Of a DNA stretch of 48,609 nt, positions 8,422-19,900 are shown piece after piece; position 1 is the first letter of the stretch; each line of letters opens with the position of its first letter. The stretch spans positions 1-48,609 of the forward strand of contig JAIRPX010000013.1 of NCBI GenBank assembly GCA_031256775.1, given 5' to 3'. The translations under genes were made by a program, and so were the position numbers. Origin of the DNA: Dysgonamonadaceae bacterium (lineage in GTDB: Bacteria; Bacteroidota; Bacteroidia; Bacteroidales; Azobacteroidaceae). The notes under the pieces are model-generated. The model saw only the letters and a list, made by a program, of their open reading frames with translations, was not told the DNA's origin and did no database searches.

Positions 8422-11400
8422 TTATTTCCCTTTACGGTAAATAATTTTTGACGTTTCAATTTTATGGGAAGCGCGCGTTGCTTTCTCAATATATATGCCC
8501 GTATTTTGAGGCTTCGCTATTTCTATCCCGTCCAGAGTGTAATACTGTGTTTTTATCACCGGATCGTTTGAATCATCTGCAACTGATTCGTCAATTCCGA
8601 AAGCATCCTCTACATTCACACTTACTTTAAGGGCTGACTGTTCGATACCCTTCACTGCAATAAACGACTCAAACGGTTTGATTGTCGCTGTTCCTGAAGC
8701 GAGCAGCAGGAATTTGTTTTGCGCCCTGTTGTATATGTAATAGTGATAGCCTAAAGCGTTGCCTGCGCTCAGCGCAAGATTGGCAACCGACGGATTGGCA
8801 AGCAGTGTGTAGGTAGCATTAGCGAAGCTCAAATCGCTTTCTGTCAGGTTTTTCAATACCTGATTTGTTTCGGAGGTGAACGTAACTTCCACGCCTTCAA
8901 AATCTGTCGGGAACTGTAAAATATATCCCGTATTCGGAAGTATTTCAACGGAATATTCAAACGTATTCCCGTTGTAGCTTTTCACCCAGAAATCGCCCCA
9001 TTCCGAGCCGTCAGGATTGTAGATATACAGTTCGGGATTTTCCTGAAAATCGCCATAAATATTTTCTATTGCAAACGGGAATCCCATCGGATACCATGTT
9101 TCAACCGTAAATATCTTTTTCAACTTAACCGTTCCGTTAACATTCATCGTTCCGGAAGGAATAACAAGCTGTCCTGTGGATGATTCCGATGAATTGAAAA
9201 TGATATTTGCAAAAATTCCCGCTTCGTCGGCGTTAACCGTTTCGCCATCTGCAATTTCAAGATCGGGAAGCTGAACGATAACCTGCCATTTAAAGATTGG
9301 ATAATCTCCGTCAAGCGCCCATATATTGTCAAAATCCCAGCCTAATGTTTCAGTATAGAATACTTCAGACTTTGCGTCATCGTCGTCGGGCAGGTTGGCG
9401 CCGTTATTGCTTGTATCGTCTGTTTCGTTTACAGTGTTGCCGCTCACTAATGTTGTGCTGATGGAATAATTATTTGAGAAAGAAGCTCCATTCTTATTGT
9501 TGCGGTCTCCAATGCGATAGACATTGTCGCTACCATCGGTTCTTCGTAATTCTGAAGCCAGATTCAAGCAATTGCTAACCGTTACATCAGCGTCATTGTC
9601 GATCAGTCCTATAATGCCGCAAGCCCTGTTGTATCTGCCGGTTACAGTTCCTGCAAAATAGCATTTGCTTACATGTCCGCCGCCGCTTGCCGTAGCGCCT
9701 GCAATCCCGCCAGCCTGATGCTCGCGAGCCTTAACGTCTGCTACTGCATAGCAGTTTTCAATCCGGGCGCCGCTTTCTAAGCGTGCAACTATTGACGCTG
9801 CGCGATCGCGTCCTTCGATATAACTGTCTTTTACATAACACTGAGTGACCAAACTGCCGTTTACGGCTGAGCCTGCAATAGCGCCGACTTCTTCATTGCC
9901 AACTAAATAAGCATTTTCAACGCCTACGTTTTTAACAGTAGCTCCGTCAATTTTTTTGAACAGACCAATATACGATTCATTTGGATAGTTATAGTTCATA
10001 CCTTTAACAGTATGTCCCTTGCCGTCGAATGTGCCTTTAAAAGGTTTGTTTGCAGAACACATTCCGGAGAAACTTATTCCCGTCAAATCAATGTCGTTTC
10101 CGAGTTCAAATGAAGCTTCGGGTTTAGCAGTGACATAAAGAAGTTCTTCGGGAGTGGTAAGCGTGATTACGCCAGCAGGATAAAGATTTAAATTTAAGCT
10201 GGCGGGAAGGATTGCAAAATCGGTTCCGTTTCCAGCGCTGATGCTTATCGTGGTATGTTCAATACCGGCAAGTCCGCTGACAGTTATATTTTTCCCATCC
10301 ACCTGAACTTTTCCATTCGGGCAGCTAAACGTCAGATTCAAGTCGTTATATGTTTTTATATTGCCAAGATTAAGCGTTTCGCCTTCCTGTAAAACATACA
10401 GTTCCTGAACGTTAGCTGCTATGTTCACCGGCGTTGTCTGCCATTTAAGTACGGGATAGCCATCGCTCAGTATTTTCCATACGTCCGAACTCCAGCCTAA
10501 AGTTCCGGTATAGAACGATAAATCTTTTGCATCAGCGTCATTAGGCAAATTAGCGCCATTAGCGTCTGATGTTGTTCCGTTAACCGTATTTCCTTTGAGC
10601 AATGATGTAGAAAGCGAATAATTGTTTGAAAAATGAGCGTAATTGATTCTTCCTGCATAAGCGCCAATACGGTATATCGTTTCGTTACCATCTATTGAAG
10701 ACGCAAGGTTCAAACAGTTTTGAATATAAACATCATGATCGCTGTCTAACAGTCCGAGCATAGAGCCTGAAAATCTTCCGCCGCCTATTGTTCCTGCAAA
10801 ATAGCATTTATCAATTGTTCCCCCGCCGTTAATTGAAGCTGCAACAATACCGCCTTTTTGCTGATCGCGACCTGTGATATTAGCGCCGACATAACAATTC
10901 TTAACTGTTGCGCTTCCGCCTAACTTTGCTAAAATACCTGCCGCCCTGTCGCTTGCGCTGATAATTGCATTTGACACATAACACTGTTCAATGCTGCCGC
11001 CGTTCAGGATAGAAACTATACCTGCAATGTCGTTATTGCCGTAAAGGTTGATATTTTCAAGTCCCAAATTCTTGATTGTGGCATTTTGTGCAGCCCTGAA
11101 AAAACCGACAACGCTCGTGGAACCGTTATTGAACGACCAGTTTTTAATAACATGACCGTTTCCGTCGAATACGCCTTTAAAGGGATTGCTTTCGGAACAC
11201 AGTCCTGAAAAGCTTACTCCCGCCAAATCAATGTCGGCAACAAGTTTGAAATCCAAAGTCGGATAAGCCGTGATAATATTCAAATCGGCAACGCTTGAAA
11301 TTTCAATCGGATCTGCCGAGAATAAATCAACTTTTATTTCTTTGAAAACATAATCTGCACTGCCGGATGTGATTGTTATTGTTGCCGTTTCCCGCGAGGT

Positions 11401-12804
11401 AATTCCGCTTAAAGAAGCAACGCCATTTGTGATGCTTAATTTGGGGTTGTTGCTTGAAAAAGAAAGTGTAAGCCCGTTAGTTGACTTTATCTCATTCAAA
11501 TCAAGCGTTTGACCGTTTTGCAGCGCATACAAATCTTTCACATTATAGAGGCTGCCGTTTACGGGCGACGTTTGCCATGTAAATACAGGGTATCCATCGC
11601 TCAACATTTTCCAGTCGGAAGTGAAATTCCATCCCAGAGTATTTTCGTAAAAACTCTGAGTTTTAGCATTCGCCGGAGTAACATCAATTCCGTTTTCAGT
11701 GTCATTCCCATTTGTCACGGGGATAGTTGACAGGGCGTAATTATTGGTAAAGGAACAGGAGCGTCCGTTGATGCTTGCAATCCTGTATTTTTCATCGCTG
11801 ATCATCAGGGCTGCCACATTGATGCAATTCTGAATGGAAATATTGTCTGTTCCCGACAAAGCCATGATACCTCCGGCTCTGTTGCCTCCATCCTTTCTCA
11901 CGACTCCCGAAAAATAACAGTTTGATATAGAGCCTGCACTGTCATTGCTTCCGCCGCCGGTCTGTCCAACAATTCCGCCCGCCTGCCAGTCGCGGCTGTG
12001 AACATAAGCCGAAGAATAGCATTTGTCAACAGTAGGCGCTGTTCCCCACAACATACCTACGATTCCTCCGGTATTATCGCGACCGCTCACCGTAGTATTT
12101 GATGAAAAGCATTTACTTACATGACTGTTGTCCAGATTTCCAACAATTCCTCCTATGTGTGCGTCGCCGCCATAGATAGAACTGTATTCCGCAAAACATT
12201 CTTCAATAATAGCGCCGTTGTTTGCCGTGCCTGCAATTCCGCCTGTTCTGCTCCCGCCGGAGGTAATTGAAGTGTTTATTATATGGCAGTTTTTAACGGT
12301 AACTATCGCTCCATTTTCGCCGCTTGCGTTACCGACAATGCCGCCAATTTTTTCACTTGTACCTGTTAGGTAACTGTTTATTAAATAACAGTTTTCAATA
12401 GTTCCGCCAATCATTTTCCCTGCAATTACGGCTAAGCCGTCGCCTGCGCCTTTCCCATCTACAAAGGCATTGTCAAATCCCAGATTTTTAACCAAGCCGC
12501 CGTCGCCGATATGCTTGAAAAAACCGATTTGATTGCCGTTGCCAGTAAAAGTAAAATTTTTGATTACTTTTCCATTACCGTTGAAAGTTCCGCGAAAGTG
12601 ATTAGTTGAATTATCCTCCGTCCACGTTACTCCCTGCAAGTCGACGTCATTCATAAGAATGAAATCGCCTGTTTCATTGGACGCCACAGCTTTAAGGTCT
12701 GCAACAGTCCGGATTTCAATCGGATCGGCTAATGCCATTCCGTAAAGTCCACACAAAATTGCCAATAATGCAATCTTTCTAAAAAAATTCGTCGCTTTTT
12801 TCAT
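8422..12804 (-). CDS. GLUG-repeat beta-helix-like secreted protein (triplicated module)
   Basis: A 1460-aa protein with a signal peptide (about 1-26, cut after ALA). It carries three homologous modules at about 27-410, 498-790 and 875-1175. Each opens with a (L/V)-x-D-(I/V)-D-L-x-G-(V/I) motif, continues with GLUG-type repeats (GGIVG, NCYF/KCYFAG) and closes with a FYxxTLGW...YPxxxWQ box, followed by a short beta linker. GLUG repeats occur in adhesins and surface beta-helix proteins; no catalytic motif is visible. After about 1180 comes a beta-rich region (WYPMGFPF) and a terminal YYTLDGIEIAKP...IIYRKGK segment. That tail looks like an alternative Bacteroidales sorting tail and differs from the other T9SS tails here. 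A glycan-binding or scaffold role is inferred from its place between GH2 and GH97. Confidence 0.85.
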   Translation of the reverse strand: MKKATNFFRKIALLAILCGLYGMALADPIEIRTVADLKAVASNETGDFILMNDVDLQGVTWTEDNSTNHFRGTFNGNGKVIKNFTFTGNGNQIGFFKHIGDGGLVKNLGFDNAFVDGKGAGDGLAVIAGKMIGGTIENCYLINSYLTGTSEKIGGIVGNASGENGAIVTVKNCHIINTSITSGGSRTGGIAGTANNGAIIEECFAEYSSIYGGDAHIGGIVGNLDNSHVSKCFSSNTTVSGRDNTGGIVGMLWGTAPTVDKCYSSAYVHSRDWQAGGIVGQTGGGSNDSAGSISNCYFSGVVRKDGGNRAGGIMALSGTDNISIQNCINVAALMISDEKYRIASINGRSCSFTNNYALSTIPVTNGNDTENGIDVTPANAKTQSFYENTLGWNFTSDWKMLSDGYPVFTWQTSPVNGSLYNVKDLYALQNGQTLDLNEIKSTNGLTLSFSSNNPKLSITNGVASLSGITSRETATITITSGSADYVFKEIKVDLFSADPIEISSVADLNIITAYPTLDFKLVADIDLAGVSFSGLCSESNPFKGVFDGNGHVIKNWSFNNGSTSVVGFFRAAQNATIKNLGLENINLYGNNDIAGIVSILNGGSIEQCYVSNAIISASDRAAGILAKLGGSATVKNCYVGANITGRDQQKGGIVAASINGGGTIDKCYFAGTIGGGRFSGSMLGLLDSDHDVYIQNCLNLASSIDGNETIYRIGAYAGRINYAHFSNNYSLSTSLLKGNTVNGTTSDANGANLPNDADAKDLSFYTGTLGWSSDVWKILSDGYPVLKWQTTPVNIAANVQELYVLQEGETLNLGNIKTYNDLNLTFSCPNGKVQVDGKNITVSGLAGIEHTTISISAGNGTDFAILPASLNLNLYPAGVITLTTPEELLYVTAKPEASFELGNDIDLTGISFSGMCSANKPFKGTFDGKGHTVKGMNYNYPNESYIGLFKKIDGATVKNVGVENAYLVGNEEVGAIAGSAVNGSLVTQCYVKDSYIEGRDRAASIVARLESGARIENCYAVADVKAREHQAGGIAGATASGGGHVSKCYFAGTVTGRYNRACGIIGLIDNDADVTVSNCLNLASELRRTDGSDNVYRIGDRNNKNGASFSNNYSISTTLVSGNTVNETDDTSNNGANLPDDDDAKSEVFYTETLGWDFDNIWALDGDYPIFKWQVIVQLPDLEIADGETVNADEAGIFANIIFNSSESSTGQLVIPSGTMNVNGTVKLKKIFTVETWYPMGFPFAIENIYGDFQENPELYIYNPDGSEWGDFWVKSYNGNTFEYSVEILPNTGYILQFPTDFEGVEVTFTSETNQVLKNLTESDLSFANATYTLLANPSVANLALSAGNALGYHYYIYNRAQNKFLLLASGTATIKPFESFIAVKGIEQSALKVSVNVEDAFGIDESVADDSNDPVIKTQYYTLDGIEIAKPQNTGIYIEKATRASHKIETSKIIYRKGK

Positions 12805-12836
12805 GTTTTAAAAAAAATTAAGTAATTATAGAATTA

Positions 12837-15800
12837 TTATTTTTGAATTACAATTTTGCAAGTTTTATTAACGTCGCCAGCGCTTATGGAAATCAGGTAT
12901 ATTCCATTGGGATAATTCATATTGATTGTCAGATTTCCTTCGGAATGATAGGCGTCCAGCGTCTGACCCGATAAATTCAATACTTTAATTATTGAATCTT
13001 CCGGAGTTATAACAGTTACAGTTCCGTTTGAAAGCGCAGGAAATATTTTTATTCCTGAAAGATATTCCGCTTCGGGAATACTGTTTCCTTCAGGAATCAC
13101 AGCTGGCGATACAATTCCCAGTTCGGCGGCGGAAGCCCAAGCATTTCCGTTTACTTCCGATTTTGCCACCAGCCTGAAATAGCGAACTTCGGGTTTGGAA
13201 GCAATTGCAACTTTTTGAGGATTAGGCGTATTGACAAACTGACCTCTTGCCGCCGGACTTCCCCATGCTGACAAATCATTACTGAAATAAACCTCATAAT
13301 CTTTTATCCGTCCGTTTTCGCCGTCTTTCCTTCCCTGATAAATAAATTCCGTTACTTTATACGGCTTAATCATGTCAATAACTATTTCATGGGGATGACG
13401 AGGCTCGTTGTCGCCCCATCTTGTATGCCAGATAGTATTTTCGTTATTATCAATAGCCCTGTATGCTTCTTCCCCGCTTCCCTGACTGGAATAGCTTACA
13501 ACTTTCCATTTTGTTTTATCAATAAACATGTTAAATTCTGCCTTAGTTATCATGCTGTTAAAATACCCGTCTGATTTGCAGTATGCCTCCACGATTCCGC
13601 CATCAGGCAATGAAAACGGCTGATTATAAAGCAAATATTCTTCACTGTTGACATGATAATATATATCCGCTTCGGACGTAGTTGTTGAAAGGCGTATTTT
13701 ACCGTTGTTGTCCTGTTCTATTTTCACAGGCGCGCATACGGGACTTGCTACCCTTGCCTTCTCCGAAAGCTGTTCGCTGTTAGCGCTGGAAACTATCGGC
13801 ATAATGAAGAAATTGAATATTGCAGATTCGGATTTGAGTTCGTATTTATCCATTACGTCGGGTCCGCAGCTGGCATTACCGAGCGCTCTCATCCGCGCAT
13901 CAAGACAAACAACGGTATTTTCGCGGAAATTTACCTGGTAGGGATGTTTTTTCCTGTTATACATGGATGTATAAAGATCTTCAGCCCTGAAATGCGTTGC
14001 CGATGCAGACATATTATCCGGTGCGACAAATAAAATTCCCGTTCCATTATTATTTGTAAGCGCCATCCATCTAACGTCTTCCTTGTTGCCGTTTTCCTGT
14101 GGAAGCACGTATTTTTCCCACTGATCGGTTACGCGACTGCTATAAACTCCCTCAAAACAGGCTTCTTTACGGTCGGGATATGATTCCCACAAACCGCGTC
14201 CAAACCATGTAAGGTTTTCAAAGTCTTTGGTCATTTCCAGCCGGTATCCTGTTTTAGGCAAGATAACGTTTTTCACGGCAGGATCAATTACGGAGCTGAC
14301 AAAAATTGTCCCGTCGCTTATCACCTTGAATGTCATTTGAGTAGTGAAAACATAAGGAGATTTTGCCGTATAGACGTTAACAATACTGAGATCTACGGCA
14401 TTATTCGCATCAGATTTTTTCACTTCCCATGTTCCTGCCTTTACCGTCAGATTCCTCAAACCCATATTGTCCCATGCAGCCGTCTGCGCTTTATCATTAT
14501 CTGTGCCAGCCCTGAAAACGTTTAGTTCCATCGGTTCGCATATAAGCTGCTGTCCATCCAGGATATAACTGCTAAGAGTTCCTTTCGATCCGGAAAATAC
14601 GGCTGTGAAATTAGAGCCAACAACCGTTATATCGTCCTGATTATACTGAACAGTCATATTTCCATTCTGAGGTATCTGATAAACAGGTTTTACTGCATCT
14701 TTCAATTTTATCTGTTCGCTTGCCGCTTCATAACCGGCGTCAGCCCACAGGGTGTTTTCCTTTTGGCAGGCGCTGAAACGTATAAAATACTCTGCTTCAG
14801 GCTTTGCGTTTTCAGGCAAAGCATTGATGGTTGTCCTGACTGTTTGTCCTGCCGGAATATTCAAATCTAATTTACCGCTTGAAATGATTTTACCGTCTTC
14901 CAGGATTGAATAATTAATATCCAGATCATCAATAGTTTTAAATGTTAATTTACTTTTCAAACGGAAAGTTTTTTTATCTGCGTCCATCGAAAAATCAAGA
15001 GGCTGGTATATTTTTTTTGTATTGTAACATTTTGCAGACAGCGTGTAATCGGCAAAAATAACGCCGTTTGTACAAAAATTCCCGTCGTTGGGCTTGTCGC
15101 CAAAATCACCTCCATAAGCCCAGTAATATTGTCCGGGTTTACCGGGTACTTCCATTTTCAGGCTTTGATCTTTCCAGTCCCATATAAATTCGCCAGTCAA
15201 AGCCGGATATTTTTCATATAACTCAAACATTTCGCGGACGTTGCCCATTGCGTTACCCATTGCATGGCTGTTTTCGCACTGGATATGCGGACGCGGATTC
15301 GATTGATTTTGCCTTTCTTCGCCTATCTGCTTTATACGATCGTAATTGGCATACATGGTACTGCTTACGTCGCACCACTGACTATTCCCTTCGTAATGAG
15401 TTAATCGTGTTTTATCCAGCGCTTTAACTGCCTGTGCAACATACTGGAAATTATTTCCGTTTCCCGATTCGTTACCAAACGACCACATAAAAATAGACGG
15501 ATGATTTTTATATCTTTTAACCATATTTTCGGAACGTTCCACCATTGCCGGTCTGAACGCCTCCACGCTCGACAAGCTCATGTTTCCATGACATTCCACA
15601 TTGGCTTCAGCCAGTACATACAGCCCGTAGCGGTCGCATAGATCGTAGAAATAAGGATTATTTGGATAGTGCGACGTTCTTACCGCGTTTATATTCAGGC
15701 GTTTCATCGTTTTTACGTCCATTTCCATTTCTTCTTTGGAAATGGTTCTCCCGTTTATTTCGCTGTGATCGTGGCGATTAACTCCATGAAATATAACCCG

Positions 15801-16919
15801 TTTACCGTTTATCAGCAAAGAACCTCCGGAAGATACGCTTATCATTCTGAAGCCTACTTTTCCGCCTCTTATGTCTAAAATATCATTTCCATCTTTCAGT
15901 ATAAGAGCCAGATCGTACAGATTTGGCGTTTCGGCTGTCCATTTTTTAGGATTGTCGACTCTGAAAGCAAGCCTGTTATCCCTGCCGATTTGAGGAGAAT
16001 CAAGTTCTTTTTCTGCAATAATGTTTCCCTGTTCCATTATCCTGGCAATAATTTTTCCGTTATACAGGGTTGTTCCTGTCAGTTCGATATCTATCGAAAC
16101 ATCCGCATTAGTAAAATTGGAAACCAAATCAGTCCGGAAAAAATAGTCGCGAATCTGTGTTTTAGGCGCAGACCATAGAAAAATGTCACGATGTATGCCG
16201 CTGAAACGCCAATAATCCTGACATTCAAGGAAAGAGCCGCTTGTGAAACGATAAGCTTGAACCGCTACAACATTTGTTCCCTGCCTGACATAATCTGTTA
16301 TATTAAATTCGGAAGGAAGATAGGAATCTTCCGAATAGCCCACCTGTAAACCGTTTATCCAGAGATAATATCCATGACCTGCACCGTTAAAACGAATGAA
16401 CACGTCGCGTCCGTCCCAGTTTGCAGGAAGCGTGAACTCCCTGCGATAACTTCCCACCGGATTTTTCATGCTGTTATTGTAAGTCCAGTCGGAAGGGCGA
16501 TTTTCCATCACGCTGTAAGTAGACGAATTGTAGGTAAACGGATAACTCGTATTCACATACAGTGGTTTGTCCCAGTTTTTGTTATTACGTACTCCATACA
16601 TCTGCCAGACGGAAGGAACTTCAATTTCATCCCAGTTGCCGACGTTGTAAGAAATTTCATAAAAATTTTCCGGTTTTTGTGAAGGATCGGGCGCCCATTT
16701 AAATTTCCATATCCCGTTCAAGGACATATAGTACGGGGAATCTTCCATATTTGTATTCTGTAACTGTGATTCGTTCTGATATGGAATAGCAATTGTACGG
16801 GCTTCTTCCCTGTTAAGATGCGTTATATTCACGTTATCCCATTCGTTTTGGGAAAAAGCATTTAAAGATACGGATAATATTGTCAAAATGACAAAACAAA
16901 TAATTTTATAAATCTTCAT
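12837..16919 (-). CDS. Secreted GH2 beta-galactosidase-like enzyme with extra C-terminal modules and T9SS tail
   Basis: A 1360-aa LacZ-like enzyme. A signal peptide (about 1-23) precedes a jelly-roll domain (about 60-260), Ig-like domain, TIM barrel (about 375-680), another Ig-like domain and the LacZ small-chain domain (about 800-1070). E484 in GNESGNG matches the LacZ acid/base and E549 in CENSHAMGN matches the nucleophile; LacZ has CEYAHAMGN there. Added at the C-terminus are a chitobiase/hexosaminidase C-like segment (about 1085-1145), a classical discoidin/CBM32 module (about 1155-1285, AIDNNENTIWHTRW) and a C-terminal T9SS-type sorting domain ending CKIVIQK. The full five-domain LacZ layout favours beta-galactosidase over beta-mannosidase. 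It starts 11 bp after the GH76 gene. Confidence 0.93.
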   Translation of the reverse strand: MKIYKIICFVILTILSVSLNAFSQNEWDNVNITHLNREEARTIAIPYQNESQLQNTNMEDSPYYMSLNGIWKFKWAPDPSQKPENFYEISYNVGNWDEIEVPSVWQMYGVRNNKNWDKPLYVNTSYPFTYNSSTYSVMENRPSDWTYNNSMKNPVGSYRREFTLPANWDGRDVFIRFNGAGHGYYLWINGLQVGYSEDSYLPSEFNITDYVRQGTNVVAVQAYRFTSGSFLECQDYWRFSGIHRDIFLWSAPKTQIRDYFFRTDLVSNFTNADVSIDIELTGTTLYNGKIIARIMEQGNIIAEKELDSPQIGRDNRLAFRVDNPKKWTAETPNLYDLALILKDGNDILDIRGGKVGFRMISVSSGGSLLINGKRVIFHGVNRHDHSEINGRTISKEEMEMDVKTMKRLNINAVRTSHYPNNPYFYDLCDRYGLYVLAEANVECHGNMSLSSVEAFRPAMVERSENMVKRYKNHPSIFMWSFGNESGNGNNFQYVAQAVKALDKTRLTHYEGNSQWCDVSSTMYANYDRIKQIGEERQNQSNPRPHIQCENSHAMGNAMGNVREMFELYEKYPALTGEFIWDWKDQSLKMEVPGKPGQYYWAYGGDFGDKPNDGNFCTNGVIFADYTLSAKCYNTKKIYQPLDFSMDADKKTFRLKSKLTFKTIDDLDINYSILEDGKIISSGKLDLNIPAGQTVRTTINALPENAKPEAEYFIRFSACQKENTLWADAGYEAASEQIKLKDAVKPVYQIPQNGNMTVQYNQDDITVVGSNFTAVFSGSKGTLSSYILDGQQLICEPMELNVFRAGTDNDKAQTAAWDNMGLRNLTVKAGTWEVKKSDANNAVDLSIVNVYTAKSPYVFTTQMTFKVISDGTIFVSSVIDPAVKNVILPKTGYRLEMTKDFENLTWFGRGLWESYPDRKEACFEGVYSSRVTDQWEKYVLPQENGNKEDVRWMALTNNNGTGILFVAPDNMSASATHFRAEDLYTSMYNRKKHPYQVNFRENTVVCLDARMRALGNASCGPDVMDKYELKSESAIFNFFIMPIVSSANSEQLSEKARVASPVCAPVKIEQDNNGKIRLSTTTSEADIYYHVNSEEYLLYNQPFSLPDGGIVEAYCKSDGYFNSMITKAEFNMFIDKTKWKVVSYSSQGSGEEAYRAIDNNENTIWHTRWGDNEPRHPHEIVIDMIKPYKVTEFIYQGRKDGENGRIKDYEVYFSNDLSAWGSPAARGQFVNTPNPQKVAIASKPEVRYFRLVAKSEVNGNAWASAAELGIVSPAVIPEGNSIPEAEYLSGIKIFPALSNGTVTVITPEDSIIKVLNLSGQTLDAYHSEGNLTINMNYPNGIYLISISAGDVNKTCKIVIQK

Positions 16920-16930
16920 GGCTGTTTTTT

Positions 16931-19900
16931 TTACTGTTTAATGATTTTTATGTTTTCAAATTTGTTTTCAAATTTTATTCTTACGACATACATGCCTTTG
17001 GAGTAATTGTTTACCTGGATTGTTGAAATGCCTTTTTCAAGGCTTACGACATTGATTAACTGTCCTGATATGTTGAATATCTGTATTTCCCCCTTTTCCG
17101 GCATATCGACATAGAAAAAATCATTCACAAGAGCAGGATAAACGGCGGCTTTAGAAATAGCGACAGCTGGAACGCCAATATTATCGGGGATTCCAATTCC
17201 TTCAATAGCAAGCAGTTGCCATTCAGCCATCTGGATCATATCGGCTCCGTTGTTTGCCGTAATATTCAACCGGAAATGCGAAAATTCTTCTCTTTCTTTG
17301 TTGCATGAATAATACTGAGTTTCAAACCGGTATGGAAATGCTTGATTCTCCTGAGCGTCAATTAAAGTCCAGTTGTTCCTGTCGTTGGAAGCTTCCAAAG
17401 TCCAGGATACCGGATCGCGCACGGGATTGTCATTAGCGGAAGTAATGCTGTAAGCCGACGGTTTTACCGGCGCTGGCGACTGATAAACTATCCATGCCGA
17501 AGAAGTAAAATTTGTACAGTATTTTTTGTCGATAGAATTATCAATCAGCCTGTTAATACCTTCGGAACTGTTATTGCCGGCGTATTCGGCTTCGACAGTA
17601 CCGCCGTTATTTGTAATTGCCTGCGAAGAAAGTCCTGAACCGTGTAATTCCCATTCTGTTATTTTTACTTCCTTTGCATCATCTCCCGAAAGGCGTGTAA
17701 TATTCAGGCGAAAATAGGAATACCTGCTACTTGATGAAACGGGATAATCTTTCCGTTCTCCTTTCAGGTTGAAAACAATATTGGAACGCGAATTAACTGT
17801 TTCCCACTGAGTTCCATCGTTAGATCCCTGTAATGTCCAGTTGCGTGGATTTTTATTTTCGTCGTCGGCAACAGTTAAGGAATATGCGCGCAGCTGAACG
17901 GGCGTGGTTGATTCATACTGTATCCATACAGGCAATTCAGAAGCGTTCAAAGTATAAACCGTGTTACCGTTATTATCGTTCAGCGCTTTCAGTTTGCCGG
18001 AATTGGCTTCCATATCCTGCGACGAAGTCAGTTTGCCTCCGTTTGCGGTAATATCATTATGAAAACGATCATAATAATATTTTCCAAGAAGTTGCCATTC
18101 AGCTATTTGCGTTGTTAAAGAGCCGTTAGTAGCCGTTATGTGCAACCGGAAATACCTGAATCCTTCATTTAGCGAGCAATGATAAAATTGAGTCACATTT
18201 CGGTATGGAAACTGCTGATTGACCCTTGCATCAATTTGCGTCCATTCTTTTCCGTCAGCCGATCCATAGAGTTCCCATTCTTTCGGATCGCTTTCGGGAA
18301 AATTTTCCGCAGAAGTTATGCTGTAACTCTCTATGCGGTAAATGGCATTCGCCTTATATTCAATGGAAATGTCTGTTTGGTCAATCCTGTATGCAGACGA
18401 CGTTTCCTTGTCTGTAAGTTTCGTAAACGTCTCGTCAGGCTCATTTCCGGTATATTGAGCAGTAAGCATTCCGCCATCGGCTGTAATATCATTTTCAAAC
18501 AGAGCGCCACCGTAAAGTTGCCATTCCGACAGTTGAACGCCGTCGGAACTTCCGTTTCTTTCAGTCATGCACAAGCGAAACCATTCATAAGCGTCGCCTG
18601 CCGAAACATCAAACTGTTTTTTTGAACAGCGCGAATCAAATTCCTGATTTGAGCGTATGTCCATATCAACCCAGTCAGCGCCGTTTACAGACGCCTGTAA
18701 TTTCCATGCTTTCGGGTCTTTTTCAGGAGCGTCGTCGGCAACTCCCAAAGCATATCCCCTGAGAGTTACAGGAACTGGCGACCGGTATGTAAGAATAACA
18801 ACATCCCTGCTATCGCACTGTGCGTGATATTTGGTACTCAACCTGTTATCAATCAATTCCGGTAATCCTTCGCCAGCATGGGAAGAACTTATTATACCGC
18901 CATTGTCCGTAATGTCAGGATATGTATAACTGTCTGTTTTGAAGCGGAAATAATCGACGTTCATTATGTCGCTTGCGCTACTTACAGCTTTGTAAACCAG
19001 ATAGATATTCCTTTTGCCTTCGATAAACTGCTCCAGATCGCATGAAATAGTTTGCCATTCATCGCCTTCGGATGGGACGGATATTGTAGCCGCCAATGTT
19101 CCTTCCGGACTGTCTAAATGGATTTCGATTTTAGCCCTGATCGACCGCGCTCTGGAAACCCTTACTTCAATGCTTTTTGCCATATTATCGCCAAAATCAA
19201 CATTGTTATAACCGGTATAAAATCCATGCTTGATATTTTCCAGCACAGCGCTGTCGTCGTTAGAGCCTGCTTTAACATGAACTCCTTTGAGATAATCAAA
19301 ATGTTCGGCTTCAATCTTGGAAAAAGCGTCCATGATTATGAGTTTTTTGTTTATGGGCGCATTAAAAGCTGCAGAAACGGCGGTAGAAGGACCAAAAGGA
19401 TCGTTTGAAAAATCGCAATTTTCCGTACAGTCTTCAAAAATAAAGTTTTCCGGAGCTTTTGTTAACCATGCCGATGAGGATATTCCCCGCGAATTACGGT
19501 TATTATAGGCATGGAAAGCATTTTTTTGCATCCATTCTGCATATTCGGGATGGCATAAATCCACAATAAACCGGCGGACATAACGCATTAAAATTCCTTT
19601 AAATCCAGCCAAATCGCCGGTAGCAACCTGACAAACTTTAATTATGCCATTTTCTTCGCATAAATTCTGAATGGTATATTTCATTATCATCTGCGCGTCG
19701 TCTTTATACTGTTTATCGCCAAAATGATTATAAAGCATTATAGCCGCTCCCAAAAAAGTTCCCTGATTGTAGGTTGAAGCCCAGTAATTATAATTTGAGG
19801 GGGTATTTCCATTCCAGAGAAAACTGTCGTAAACCTGTCCGGTAGAAGGCACATAGAGATATTTTCGTTGCAGGGCATACAGGTTTTTAGCCTTGACATA

